Position numbers and translations under genes: made by a program. From Tectiglobus sp965247245 (GTDB taxonomy: Bacteria; Pseudomonadota; Alphaproteobacteria; Rhizobiales; Hyphomicrobiaceae), in the NCBI GenBank assembly GCA_965247245.1, contig CBDFGV010000003.1:3844001-3908000 (forward strand): a DNA stretch of 64,000 bases, written 5' to 3'. The notes beneath the pieces are model-generated. The model saw nothing but the letters and a program-made list of their open reading frames with translations, did no database searches and was not told where the DNA came from. This document shows positions 24,986-34,152 of this stretch, one piece after another. Position 1 is the stretch's first letter. Every line of letters begins with the position of its first letter.

Positions 24986-26200
24986 TTAGGAGCGGATGTC
25001 CGGCAGGAACCAGGTCAGCAAACCAATTGCCGGCAGGAATGCGCAGATCTGGAACACGGTCGCAATGCTCGTCATGTCGGCCACTTCACCAAGCAACGCT
25101 GCACTCACACCACCAAGCCCGAAGACGAGGCCGTAGAACAAACCACCAATCAACCCGATGCGACCTGGCAAAAGCTCCATGGCGAAAACCAGGATGGCGG
25201 CGAACGCACTCGCCATGATGAATGCGACAAGGATCGTCAACGCCAGCGTGCCGTAGAAGTCCGCATGAGGAAGGATGAGCGAGAACGGCAGTGCGCCGAG
25301 GATTGAGAACCAGATAATGCGTCGCCGGCCAATCTTATCGCCAAGCGGCCCGCCAACCAGCACGCCCAGCGCGCCGGATGCGAGATAGGCGAACAACATC
25401 AGCTGTGCCGTTTCGATCGAAACGTTAAAGCGATCGATCACGAAGAACGTGTAATAGGATGTGAAGCTTGCCGTGTAGGCGCTCTTCGAGAACATCAGAA
25501 CGATCAAAATGAAAACCGCAAACCAGACGTAACTCGTCGAGTACGGACTGGTCACATCAGCAGTACCACCCTTCTTCGGTCGGCTGAGGTGAACCAGTTG
25601 CTGGGAGTACCAGCGCCCGACGTAGCTCAGCACGAGCATGGCGAGCAGTGCGGTCACTGCAAACCAGGCGAGGCTCGCCTGACCGTTCGGTACGACAATG
25701 AACGCCGCGAGCACAGGCCCGAGTGCACCGCCACCCTGTCCGCCAAGCTGGAAAACGGCCTGGGCAAAGCCCTGCTTGCCACCGGATGCCATCCGCGCCA
25801 CGCGCGTCGCTTCAGGGTGAAAAATCGCCGAGCCGGTCCCGACCAACGCAGCACCGATGAGCAGTGTCGCAAAGCTGCCGGCCGTGCCGAGCACCACGAG
25901 ACCAATCAGCGTGAAAATCATGCCGGTCGCCAGCGAGTAGGGTTGTGGCTTCTTGTCAGTAACGAAACCAACGGCCGGCTGGAATAGCGAGGCCGTGAGC
26001 TGGAAGACAAGCGTAATCAAGCCAATCTGGCTGAAACTCAGTCCATGCACATCCTTGATGATCGGATAGATCGCCGGCACCAGGCTCTGCATCATATCGT
26101 TGAGCAGGTGCGCTGCGCTCAACGCCAGCAGCACGGGCATGGCCGTCGTTGATCCGGCAGCGGCAGACTCGGAACTGGGAGACGCGACTGTTTTCTGCAT
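24986..26200 (-). CDS. MFS transporter, fosmidomycin-resistance (Fsr) type
   Basis: 404 aa with 12 predicted helices. The N-terminal helix AAHLLNDMMQSLVPAIYPIIKD and the following FSQIGLITLVFQLTASLFQPAVGFVTDKKPQPYS closely resemble E. coli Fsr, an exporter of fosmidomycin. Helix 8-9 loop has GGPLGDKIGRRRIIW. In environmental bacteria such proteins probably export small phosphonate-like or other acids. It lies convergent to the PLP gene, so the phosphonate/sulfonate theme with the decarboxylase may be more than chance, but they are on opposite strands. Confidence 0.85.
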   Translation of the reverse strand: MQKTVASPSSESAAAGSTTAMPVLLALSAAHLLNDMMQSLVPAIYPIIKDVHGLSFSQIGLITLVFQLTASLFQPAVGFVTDKKPQPYSLATGMIFTLIGLVVLGTAGSFATLLIGAALVGTGSAIFHPEATRVARMASGGKQGFAQAVFQLGGQGGGALGPVLAAFIVVPNGQASLAWFAVTALLAMLVLSYVGRWYSQQLVHLSRPKKGGTADVTSPYSTSYVWFAVFILIVLMFSKSAYTASFTSYYTFFVIDRFNVSIETAQLMLFAYLASGALGVLVGGPLGDKIGRRRIIWFSILGALPFSLILPHADFYGTLALTILVAFIMASAFAAILVFAMELLPGRIGLIGGLFYGLVFGLGGVSAALLGEVADMTSIATVFQICAFLPAIGLLTWFLPDIRS

Positions 26201-26375
26201 CGCTTCCTCTCACAATGGGGTCATGAACATCGATTGCGTGACCGCATACCATGACTAGATCGGCATGACGAGCGGAAGTCTGATGGACCGCGCACTCATG
26301 CGTCCGCTTTCGGGGCCAAGGAGCAAGCCTCGATCACGCCGGTTTTGGGATGGGCAGGAGGGACGCCTTTCGGTC

Positions 26376-27278
26376 TTAGGCTAGTTCGGATTTTAGCCAA
26401 TCCAGAAGTAACTTAGCACCCGTACGCACGCGTCGGTTCGCTGGTCGATAAACTATCAGCGCGTCCGGAAGGGAAAACTGATCGTCAAAGGGGCGAACAA
26501 GTTTTCCCGAGGCCAGGAAGTCTTCCACGGTTCGACGCCAACCCAGCGCGATGCCATGTCCTTCCAGGACGGCCTGCATCATCATCGGATAGCTGTCGTA
26601 TACTGTTCCGCGCTCACCGATCTCGCCGGTCACATCAAAGTTGGCAGCCCAGTTGTTCCAATCCTGCCAGTCCTGAGGCTGGACCCTGTGGTGCAGCAGA
26701 TGCAGCTTCGGCAACCGGGACAGCGGCAATGGCAGCTTCCTGCGGCCGAGATACTTTGGACTACACACTGGAAAGACCGCGTCACTGGTCTTGAAGACGA
26801 TCTCTGCTGACCCGCTATCGCGACCGGCAGTCTGCAACGCAAGGTCGAATGGTTCGGTCGCCTCGGTGATGGGATCGGTCGAGACCGATACTCTCACCGA
26901 CACGTCGGGATGGCGTTGGTAGAAGCCCGAGAGCCGCGGCATCAGCCAGTACAATCCCTCACAGAGCTGAGAGCGGAAAACAATGTCGCCTGTCTCGTGC
27001 CTGTCTCGTAAATCGTTCGCGGCAGCTCCTATTGTTCCAAGCGCCTCGGAGACGAGGACGCCGAACGCCCGGCCGTCATCGGTGAGGTGAACCGCTCGAT
27101 TTCGGCGTTCGAAAAGCGTCGCCTCCAGATTCTCCTCCAGAAGGCGGATCTGCTTGCTGACGGCGGCCTGGGTGAGCCCGAGCTCGAGAGCGGCCTTGGT
27201 GACGCTCCCGAGCCGGGCGGTGGCTTCAAAAGGTAGAAGACTAGACAAAGGTGGAAGTTTGCGTCTCAGATTTTGCAT
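26376..27278 (-). CDS. LysR-family transcriptional regulator (GcvA-like)
   Basis: 300 aa. N-terminal winged helix-turn-helix PPLSSLLPFEATARLGSVTKAALELGLTQAAVSKQIRLLEENLEATLFERRNRAVHLTDDG, with the AAVSKQI recognition helix. The C-terminal periplasmic-binding-like effector domain includes SQLCEGLYWLMPRLSGFYQRHPDVSV. It is divergent from a DMT exporter gene with a 99-bp gap, and is its likely regulator. An inverted repeat between them (see operator) fits a LysR site. Confidence 0.93.
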   Translation of the reverse strand: MQNLRRKLPPLSSLLPFEATARLGSVTKAALELGLTQAAVSKQIRLLEENLEATLFERRNRAVHLTDDGRAFGVLVSEALGTIGAAANDLRDRHETGDIVFRSQLCEGLYWLMPRLSGFYQRHPDVSVRVSVSTDPITEATEPFDLALQTAGRDSGSAEIVFKTSDAVFPVCSPKYLGRRKLPLPLSRLPKLHLLHHRVQPQDWQDWNNWAANFDVTGEIGERGTVYDSYPMMMQAVLEGHGIALGWRRTVEDFLASGKLVRPFDDQFSLPDALIVYRPANRRVRTGAKLLLDWLKSELA

Positions 27279-27377
27279 AACTCAAAGTAATGTAAGCTGC
27301 ATCAATACTCAATTTTTCAAGCAATAAAAATGGTCTAGTGATTGCTCAAAGTTAAGCAAAATCGGCAGCATCACTCT
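27279..27377. promoter_or_regulatory. Divergent LysR-DMT promoter region with candidate operators
   Basis: The gap holds TTGCT-caaagtta-AGCAA (27342-27359), a perfect 5-bp inverted repeat with an 8-base spacer. A related block, ACTCAAAGTAA (27280-27290), sits next to the LysR start and shares CTCAAAGT with the middle of the first site. LysR proteins bind T-N11-A inverted repeats at two sites in divergent promoters, so this arrangement fits. The stretch is clearly AT-rich. Confidence 0.5.
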
Positions 27378-28277
27378 ATGCAGACTGCAAGCGACAACCT
27401 CCGACAGGCCGTCATAGTCATCGTCTTCACAGTCCTGACATTGTCACTCGGGGACGCGATCATCAAAACCCTCAGCGCGAAGCTTGTTCTGTGGCAAATC
27501 TTTGTTCTCCGCTCTCTCGTCGCGATGCCGCTATTGCTCCTCGTCTTACGGATCAAGTTTCCGGGCGTACCACTAATGCCTGCATCTTTGGGCTGGACCG
27601 CCACCCGCAGTCTCATGCTGGCGCTCATGTGGGTTGCCTACTACGCCGCGCTGCCGCACATGCCGCTATCTGTTGCCGCGGCGGCGTACTACACGCTGCC
27701 ACTCTTTATCACACTGTTTTCGGCCATGTTCATCGGCGAGCCGATCCGATTGGCAGGGTGGCTCGCGGTCGCGCTCGGATTTGCCGGAATGCTGCTGATC
27801 GTCAAGCCAACGACAGATGGTGTGAACTTTTACATTTTGCTGCCTCTAGTCGCGGCGATGCTCTTCGCGATTGCAATGATCCTGACGCGCACAAAATGCC
27901 GAAACGAACATCCGCTGATACTGTCGGGTGCCCTGAATGTGACTTTCATCCTGGTTGGATTGCTTTTCACAATCTATGGCAGTCTCTTTGGTGATCCGCT
28001 GCCCGATTCCGCGTTCACCTCCACCGAGTGGGCCACCATCGGGCCGGAAGAGACAATGGCCATCGGCATCCTGGGCATTGCAATTCTAGTCGCCAGCATT
28101 GGCACGGCAGTGGCGTACCAGAATGGACCTGCCTCAGTTATCGCCACGTTCGACTTTGCCTACGTTGGTTTTGCAGTCATCTGGGGCTTCGTATTCTTCC
28201 GAGAAGTCCCGGACCTGGTCTCTATTGGTGGGATGTTGTTGATCGTGATTGGAGGCATCATCGCGGTCCAACGATAA
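27378..28277 (+). CDS. EamA/DMT-family transporter
   Basis: 299 aa from the ATG at 27378 (MQTASDNLRQAV), chosen over a TTG at 27342 that lies in the presumed operator. Ten hydrophobic segments in two EamA repeats; each repeat ends with a pattern such as AGWLAVALGFAGMLLIVKP and SIGGMLLIVIGGIIAVQR. Drug/metabolite exporter of the inner membrane with unknown substrate, probably an amino acid or metabolite. Likely controlled by the divergent LysR gene. Confidence 0.88.
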   Translation: MQTASDNLRQAVIVIVFTVLTLSLGDAIIKTLSAKLVLWQIFVLRSLVAMPLLLLVLRIKFPGVPLMPASLGWTATRSLMLALMWVAYYAALPHMPLSVAAAAYYTLPLFITLFSAMFIGEPIRLAGWLAVALGFAGMLLIVKPTTDGVNFYILLPLVAAMLFAIAMILTRTKCRNEHPLILSGALNVTFILVGLLFTIYGSLFGDPLPDSAFTSTEWATIGPEETMAIGILGIAILVASIGTAVAYQNGPASVIATFDFAYVGFAVIWGFVFFREVPDLVSIGGMLLIVIGGIIAVQR

Positions 28278-28437
28278 TCACTAGCTATGTCTGCTTTAAG
28301 AGACTTTCGACAGAGGCAGACCATTGAACGTCATCGACACCCAACTATCAGAACGATCATCATTGAGGGATTGATTGTTCGTCGCTGAACTAGCAGACTT
28401 TGCCCTGAGCGAAACGAGGCTACGGGAGAGTTTGACG

Positions 28438-29655
28438 ATGAAGTTCGGCATATTCTACGAGTTCCAGATCCCGCGTCCGTGGCAGGCCCACACCGAGTAT
28501 CAACTCCACCAGAATGCCCTCGACCAGATCGAATTGGCCGACCAGCTGGGTTACGACTATGCCTGGGAGGTCGAGCATCATTTTCTGGAAGAGTACTCTC
28601 ACTCACCAGCGCCCGAAGTTTTCCTTGGCGCCGCCACGCAGCGCACGAAGAATATTCGCCTGGCGCACGGCATCATCCAACTCACGACGAACCATCCAGC
28701 CCGCGTCGCCGAGCGCGTTGCGACCCTCGACCTCTTAAGCAAGGGGCGTGTTGAATTCGGGATGGGCGAAGGCAACACCTGGACCGAACTCGAACCGTTT
28801 GATGTCGACTTCGAAGACAAACGCGAGCGTTGGGAGGATGCGGTCCGCTGTATCACGCCGATGTTCAATGATGATCCCTGCGCCTACAACGGGCCCTTCT
28901 ACAAGTTCCCATGGCGCAACGTCGTCCCCAAACCGTTGCAGAAACCGCACCCGCCGATGTGGGTTGCCTGCTCACAGTTGCCAACGATCCAAATGGCCGG
29001 CGAGCGCGGCATCGGCGCCTTGGGCTTTCAGTTCGTTAGCGCGGATGCGGCCCAGGCCTGGGTCCACGCCTATTACAACGCCATCACCAAACGGCTTGAT
29101 AAACTGGCCGACTATCAGATCAATCCGAACATTGCGCTGGTCAGCTATTTCATGTGCGCTAAGACCGACGAGGAAGCGCGCGAGCGTGCCGACGGCCTGA
29201 CATTCTTCCAGTTCGCGTTGCGCCATTACGCGCACGGGCCCGACAAACACATGACGCCGAAAGCAGGTCATCTCAACATCTGGGAAGAGTATCAAAAGTG
29301 GAAGGCTGAGAACAAAGACGCCGTGGCAGCGGCACTCACTGGAGGTCTCGTAGGCTCACCCGATACCATCCGCCGGAAGCTGAGAAAGTTTGCCACCAGC
29401 AACGTCGATCAGATCATCCTGCTCAACCAGGCCGGCAACAATACGCATGAACACATCTGCGAAAGCCTTGAGCTGTTTGCCAATGAAGTGATGCCGGAGT
29501 TCCATGCCATGGAGCCGGCTCATCAGGACTGGAAACGCAAAGTGATGGCCGGTGAGATCGAGCTTGAGGAGATCGACACGGCACCATACCGCGACCGCTT
29601 CGGCAAGAAGCTCGCGGCCATCAAACCGACAGATAAAGTCGACGCGGCGGAATAA
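28438..29655 (+). CDS. LLM-class flavin-dependent monooxygenase
   Basis: 405 aa from the ATG at 28438, with GGGAG upstream; the frame extends to 28375 unsupported. Bacterial-luciferase-like TIM barrel: MKFGIFYEFQIPRPW, ELADQLGYDYAWEVEHHF, TQRTKNIRLAHGIIQLTTNHPARVAERVATLDLLSKGRVEFGMGEG and the later LVGSPDTIRRKLRKFATSNVDQIIL. Uses reduced FMN and O2 to oxidise or cleave a small substrate, and would need a flavin reductase encoded elsewhere. First gene of a plus-strand run of dehydrogenases and lyases up to 35.8 kb. Confidence 0.9.
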   Translation: MKFGIFYEFQIPRPWQAHTEYQLHQNALDQIELADQLGYDYAWEVEHHFLEEYSHSPAPEVFLGAATQRTKNIRLAHGIIQLTTNHPARVAERVATLDLLSKGRVEFGMGEGNTWTELEPFDVDFEDKRERWEDAVRCITPMFNDDPCAYNGPFYKFPWRNVVPKPLQKPHPPMWVACSQLPTIQMAGERGIGALGFQFVSADAAQAWVHAYYNAITKRLDKLADYQINPNIALVSYFMCAKTDEEARERADGLTFFQFALRHYAHGPDKHMTPKAGHLNIWEEYQKWKAENKDAVAAALTGGLVGSPDTIRRKLRKFATSNVDQIILLNQAGNNTHEHICESLELFANEVMPEFHAMEPAHQDWKRKVMAGEIELEEIDTAPYRDRFGKKLAAIKPTDKVDAAE

Positions 29656-29737
29656 GTTCGCAGCCAGCCGCACTTGACATGGATTGCCGGCGGGTTGAGA
29701 GCTGTTCTGACAACAATCAATTCGGGAGAGAGATATC

Positions 29738-30445
29738 ATGAACGTTTCGGGCAAGAAGGCCGTCGTGTTCGGCGGAACATCGGGCATCGGACTGGCAACA
29801 ACACGCATGCTGGCTGCCGAGGGCGCATCGGTGGTCGCCATCAGCCGCGATCCCTCCAAGGCAAGTGATCTGCCATCCGGCGTGACGGTTGAGGCCTGCG
29901 ATGTCACCGATGCAGCTGCTGTCGAGGCGCTCCTCAACAAGCTCGCACCTTACGACATACTGGTCAGTGCTGCCACTGGTGGCGCCCGCGCCGTTGGTCC
30001 GTTCCTTGAGATGGATATGGAAGGCTACAAGGGATCATTCGCTAAGCTCTGGGGTTATGCGCATGTCGTTCGCTTTGGTGCGAAACATGTGTCAGACGGT
30101 GGCTCGATCACGCTCGTCTCAGGCGCGCCGGCCCGCAACTGTCGGCCGGGTCAGATCGCGATTTCATCCGTTGGTGGAGCGGTTGAGGCCATGGCCCGCG
30201 CCGTTGCTAAAGAGGTCGCCCCGCGCATCCGGATCAACGTTGTGTCACCAGGCACAATCGATACGCCGATGGTGGCTTTGCAAGGAGAACAGCGCACGAC
30301 CGCCTACGCCAACATGACCAAGAACAACCTCGTGCCGCGGGCCGGAACGGCGGAAGAAGTAGCTGAAGGCCTGATGTTCGTCATCAAGAACGACTTTGTG
30401 ACCGGCACGACGGTCGACGTCGATGGCGGTTGGTTGATCGCCTAA
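29738..30445 (+). CDS. SDR-family oxidoreductase
   Basis: 235 aa. Rossmann fold with VVFGGTSGIGLATTRMLAAEGASVVAISRD (TGxxxGxG-type, here GGTSGIG). The usual NNAG is altered to SAATGGAR, and the catalytic YxxxK is not at the expected spot: where it should be, the sequence reads VSGAPARNCRPGQIAISSVGGAVEAMARAVAKEVAPRIRINVVSPGTIDTPM, so Tyr-Lys are replaced by Gly-Gln-xx-Ile-Ser. The Asp/Ser may also be non-standard. It may thus be an atypical or weakly active SDR. Preceded by GGGAGAGAG. Confidence 0.87.
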   Translation: MNVSGKKAVVFGGTSGIGLATTRMLAAEGASVVAISRDPSKASDLPSGVTVEACDVTDAAAVEALLNKLAPYDILVSAATGGARAVGPFLEMDMEGYKGSFAKLWGYAHVVRFGAKHVSDGGSITLVSGAPARNCRPGQIAISSVGGAVEAMARAVAKEVAPRIRINVVSPGTIDTPMVALQGEQRTTAYANMTKNNLVPRAGTAEEVAEGLMFVIKNDFVTGTTVDVDGGWLIA

Positions 30446-30583
30446 CCGACGATACGCCCGGCGTTTCGGGCGCAGACACGATCATTGACGAGATTTGGCA
30501 GCTGGAACCTGGCGTTCCGGCTGTCTTTGTTTGGGCATCTCGCCTAGGCTCGCTGGCAAATAGCAAACTGGGAGGCCATTGCC

Positions 30584-31528
30584 ATGAAGAAGACGACGAA
30601 GCTACGCGAAATCTTGAACTCAGGTGAAAGCGTATTCATCCCTGGTTGCTACAACGCCATGAGCGCGCGCGTGCTCGATAAGGTCGGCTTTCCCGCCATT
30701 TACATGACTGGCTATGGTACGTCGCTGTCGCTGCTCGGGATGCCGGATGCAGGTCTCGCGACCATGACCGAAATGCAGATGAATGCCCGCTACATAGCCA
30801 ATGCTGTCGATGTTCCGGTGATCGCGGATTCCGACAACGGATATGGCAATGCCATCAATACGATCCGCACAGTCAAAGAGTACATTCAGACCGGCGTTGC
30901 CGCCGTTCACATTGAAGACCAGGTCATTCCAAAGCGTTGCGGACACGTCGCCGGCCGGCGCGTCATCCCCATCGATGAAGCTGTTGGCAAGTACAGAGCC
31001 GCGGACTACGCCCGCAAAGAAGTTGACCCGGACTTCATCATTATCGCCCGCACCGACGCGCGCGGCGCCCACGGTGGTACGCTGGATGATGCGATTGCGC
31101 GCGCCAACGCCTACCTCGAAGCCGGCGCCGACATGGCATTTGTCGAAGGCCCGACCAACGTCGATGAGGTCAAGCGCATCTGCGCTGAAGTCAAAGGACC
31201 GATCTTCTACAATCAGACCGGTGTATCACCGCGCTTCAGCATGGAGGATCTGCGCGAGCTTGGCATCGCAATGACCATCACGCCGGGTGCCACGTTCCGG
31301 CAAACCATGATGGCGGTCTATGATCTCGCCGTGAAGCTGCGCGACGAAGGCCCGCTTGCCGAGAAAGAGTTCAACGAGCAGTACCAGAACCACCCGATGG
31401 GCGATCTGCATACCTTTGCCGGGTTTGACCAGGTGATGGCCTGGGAGAAGGAGTTCATGGGCGAAGAAGAGCTTGCCAAATACGCGGACTCGGTCGGCCA
31501 TCAGCCGAAGCGGGATGCAGCTGAGTAG
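30584..31528 (+). CDS. Isocitrate lyase/PEP mutase-family C-C lyase
   Basis: 314 aa. TIM-barrel of the ICL/PEPM superfamily: CYNAMSARVLDKVGFPAIYMTGYGTS, the Mg-binding ADSDNGYGNA (DxDxGYG) and the signature EDQVIPKRCGH (K-[KR]-C-G-H), plus IIARTDARG. The KRCGH loop with its cysteine marks a lyase (oxaloacetate decarboxylase, 2,3-dimethylmalate or methylisocitrate lyase-like) and not a true PEP mutase, which has EDKxxxxxNS. It splits a 2-substituted malate-like acid in this catabolic run. Confidence 0.9.
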   Translation: MKKTTKLREILNSGESVFIPGCYNAMSARVLDKVGFPAIYMTGYGTSLSLLGMPDAGLATMTEMQMNARYIANAVDVPVIADSDNGYGNAINTIRTVKEYIQTGVAAVHIEDQVIPKRCGHVAGRRVIPIDEAVGKYRAADYARKEVDPDFIIIARTDARGAHGGTLDDAIARANAYLEAGADMAFVEGPTNVDEVKRICAEVKGPIFYNQTGVSPRFSMEDLRELGIAMTITPGATFRQTMMAVYDLAVKLRDEGPLAEKEFNEQYQNHPMGDLHTFAGFDQVMAWEKEFMGEEELAKYADSVGHQPKRDAAE

Positions 31529-31591
31529 CTGTCCTCAACGCAGAGGACTCATCGTCTGACCGCGCAGCGTGGCGGCTGAAAGGGCACCCCA

Positions 31592-32050
31592 ATGACCGGC
31601 TCCAGAGTTTTGATCCTTCTCTTGTTTCTGGCGCTGGTCATGGGCGGCGGTTTGACCATCGGCTATCTCACGCGACCCGGCGAGTGGTACCTTCAGCTCG
31701 CCAAGCCATCCTTCAATCCGCCGGGATGGGTATTCGGCCCGGTTTGGACCGTACTCTATGTCATGATCGCAGTTGCCGGCTGGCGTCTTTGGTATGCGGC
31801 AGATGCGGGCCTGGCGCGCGCACTGTGGTGGCTGCAACTTGTACTCAATTTTAGTTGGTCACCGGCCTTCTTCGCAGCCAATCAGATCGGTGCGGCTCTA
31901 GCGATCATCGTCGTGCTCCTGATCACCATCGTCTCATTGATAGCACTGACGTGGCGACAAGATCGCACCACGGCACTGCTCCTCGTGCCGTATGCGGCCT
32001 GGGTGGCTTTTGCGACGGCACTCAACACGGCGATCTTCCAGCTCAACTGA
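31592..32050 (+). CDS. TspO/MBR-family tryptophan-rich sensory protein
   Basis: 152 aa, five hydrophobic helices. Family signatures: RPGEWYLQLAKPSFNPPGWVFGPVWTVLYVMIAVAGWRLWYAAD, LWWLQLVLNFSWSPAFF and YAAWVAFATALNTAIFQLN. TspO binds tetrapyrroles and regulates photopigment or stress genes in alphaproteobacteria. It is inserted between lyase and dehydrogenase genes on the same strand, which may only be co-transcription. Confidence 0.95.
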   Translation: MTGSRVLILLLFLALVMGGGLTIGYLTRPGEWYLQLAKPSFNPPGWVFGPVWTVLYVMIAVAGWRLWYAADAGLARALWWLQLVLNFSWSPAFFAANQIGAALAIIVVLLITIVSLIALTWRQDRTTALLLVPYAAWVAFATALNTAIFQLN

Positions 32051-32075
32051 TCGATCATTTTCAAGGAGGTTCGCG

Positions 32076-33185
32076 ATGGCACTTTATCCGGGCACCGAAA
32101 ATGAAGTGCGAGTTCCCCGCCAACTCTTGCACGATACAGTCATAGAAATTTTCTCCCGGTGCGGGATGGCGCCTGGTGATGCGAACACTGTTGCCGGTTC
32201 ACTCGTGGAAGCCGATCTGCGCGGTATCCACTCTCATGGTGTTTTGCGCGTGCCCGACTATGTCGGAAAGCTGCGCCATGAAGGTGTTGATCCGACCGGG
32301 CAACCGCGCATCTCCAAAGAGTTCGGCAATCTCGCGGTTGTTGATTGCGGCAACAACCTTGGCCAGATCGGTATGATGTTCGCTGCGCGGTGGGGCATTG
32401 CAAAAGCCAAGGATGCTGGGATTGCACTTGCGGCTGTTGCCAACTCGAACCATGCCGGTACGATGGAGTACTTCGCCCGCCAGGCTCTGGCCGAAGGCAT
32501 GATTGGTATGTGCGGAACCAATGCGTTGCCCACCATGGCACCATGGGGTGGGAAGGAAAAGCTCGTCGGCATAAACCCGCTCGGAATTGCAATCCCAGGA
32601 GGCAGCGAGGGGGACTTCGTACTCGACATCGCATTCGGCGAAACGGCACACGGCAAGATTCGCGTGTTCGCCCAGAAAGGTGAGCCGATCCCGGAGACGT
32701 GGGCTTATGATGTCGACGGCAACACCACTACGGACGCTGCCGCAGCACTTGAGGGATTGATACGCCCGATAGGTGGTCACAAGGGCGTCGGAATGGGTAT
32801 GGCTATCGGTATGCTCTCAGCGCTGATGTCCGGCTCTGGTTATGGCACTGAAACCGGCAACATGGTGGACGGGCCGTTCCCCGGTCGCGATAGCCAATTC
32901 TTCATGGCGATCAATGCGTCTGCGCTGCAGGACATAAACGAAGTCCGCGAACGTTCCGACAAGATTCTGAGGCAAATCAAGCAGGGTGGCTGCGCCGCAG
33001 GTACGGAGCGGCTTTTCGTACCCGGTGAGATTGAGGCGTCCCTTGAAGCGCAATTCCTCAACGAAGGAATTCCGCTGAACGATGAGACAATCAATGATCT
33101 AGTCAGCACCGCACGATCCGTTGAGGCGAACATTGAACCGCTTGCCGCGCTTGTTGCCGCGCACTCGAATTCGGGCGCCAGCTAG
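32076..33185 (+). CDS. Ldh-family (malate/L-sulfolactate type) NAD(P)-dependent dehydrogenase
   Basis: 369 aa from the ATG at 32076, directly after a perfect AAGGAGGT (32063-32070). The frame upstream overlaps tspO and is not used. The family pattern is clear: ADLRGIHSHGVLRVPDYVGKL, VANSNHAGTMEYFARQAL and GTNALPTMAPWGGKEKLVGINPLGIAIPGG. This family includes malate, ureidoglycolate, sulfolactate and 2,3-diketogulonate dehydrogenases; substrate not evident. It sits 25 bp after tspO. Confidence 0.92.
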   Translation: MALYPGTENEVRVPRQLLHDTVIEIFSRCGMAPGDANTVAGSLVEADLRGIHSHGVLRVPDYVGKLRHEGVDPTGQPRISKEFGNLAVVDCGNNLGQIGMMFAARWGIAKAKDAGIALAAVANSNHAGTMEYFARQALAEGMIGMCGTNALPTMAPWGGKEKLVGINPLGIAIPGGSEGDFVLDIAFGETAHGKIRVFAQKGEPIPETWAYDVDGNTTTDAAAALEGLIRPIGGHKGVGMGMAIGMLSALMSGSGYGTETGNMVDGPFPGRDSQFFMAINASALQDINEVRERSDKILRQIKQGGCAAGTERLFVPGEIEASLEAQFLNEGIPLNDETINDLVSTARSVEANIEPLAALVAAHSNSGAS

Positions 33186-33316
33186 ATCGGTGCTCCATCC
33201 ATGTCCTGATAGTTGGCTCATGAAACTAGGCCGCTACTGGCCCTGGCCGTGCTTCGAGCCATAAAGTCGCGTATCGGTCAGTCGACCGATCAAGAAGGCT
33301 ATGGGAGGCCTGCCCG

Positions 33317-34117
33317 ATGGAATTATCAGCCGAACAAGTCGCCGCCTACAACCGCGATGGCTTTTTGATCTTCCCCGGCCTATTCAGCCCGCAGGAAGCA
33401 TTGGAGCTGAAACGCGAGGCAGCGCGCGTCTCAGAGATCGATTCCGACTGCGTCTTTCGTGAAGGCGAGTCGCAGCAGCCCAAGGCCATGTTCCGCATGC
33501 ATGAGCCGGATGGCCCGACGGCCTCCGCGGCTTACCGCGCCGCCGCGTTCAGTCCGCGTATTCTCCGCATGGCCCAGCAGGCGCTAAGTGATGACGAAGT
33601 CTACATTCATCATTGCAAGGTCAATATGAAAGCAGCGGTGGAGGGCACGGCATGGCCCTGGCACCAGGACTTTGGTAGCTGGCATCTCGACGGCATTGCC
33701 AAACCGGACATGACGACGGTCATGGTGATGCTGGATGAGGCGACGGAGATGAATGGCTGCCTTTACATGTTACCGGGCAGCCATCGCGATGGCCGCGTAA
33801 ACCCTTACTTCGATCAATCCACGGCCTACAAAGTATGGGCCGTAGGGCCAAAGGAGGTGAAAGCCTACATGCAGGACTCACCTCCGCCGGTGCCGCTGGT
33901 CGGCCCACCTGGCACGACCGCGATCTTCCATTGCAATCTCCTGCATGCCTCGGGGCATAACCTATCGGCGCAGGATCGCTGGCAGGCTTACTTCTGCTTC
34001 AACCGCGTGGCCAACCGGCCGGCGGATGTCGAGAACCCGCGGCCCGACTATGTGCGCTCGACCAATTGGAAGCCGATGCAGGTCATGCCTGACGCGGCAA
34101 TTGTTGCGGCCGAATAA
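33317..34117 (+). CDS. Phytanoyl-CoA dioxygenase-family Fe(II)/2-oxoglutarate oxygenase
   Basis: 266 aa. Starts MELSAEQVAAYNRDGFLIFPGLFSPQEALELKREA, then the iron ligands WHQDFGSWH (HxD) and a distal His in FHCNLLHASGHN, and MLPGSHRDG. Double-stranded beta-helix oxygenase of the PhyH superfamily, which hydroxylates small acids or amines such as ectoine or carnitine-like compounds; the substrate is not clear. It is followed after 35 bp by the GMC oxidase, so a hydroxylation-then-oxidation sequence is likely. Confidence 0.9.
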   Translation: MELSAEQVAAYNRDGFLIFPGLFSPQEALELKREAARVSEIDSDCVFREGESQQPKAMFRMHEPDGPTASAAYRAAAFSPRILRMAQQALSDDEVYIHHCKVNMKAAVEGTAWPWHQDFGSWHLDGIAKPDMTTVMVMLDEATEMNGCLYMLPGSHRDGRVNPYFDQSTAYKVWAVGPKEVKAYMQDSPPPVPLVGPPGTTAIFHCNLLHASGHNLSAQDRWQAYFCFNRVANRPADVENPRPDYVRSTNWKPMQVMPDAAIVAAE

Positions 34118-34152
34118 TCATCACAGAACCCAACCAGAATGCGGAGCCTGCC

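Noticed and set aside
30584..31528. True phosphoenolpyruvate mutase of phosphonate biosynthesis
   Set aside because: The signature reads EDQVIPKRCGH with the lyase cysteine, not the EDKxxxxxNS motif of PEP mutase, so a phosphonate biosynthesis cluster is not supported.
31530..31548. GTCCTC-aacgca-GAGGAC hairpin after the ICL-type lyase gene
   Set aside because: The hairpin has no following T-run and the next gene starts soon, so a terminator was not called.
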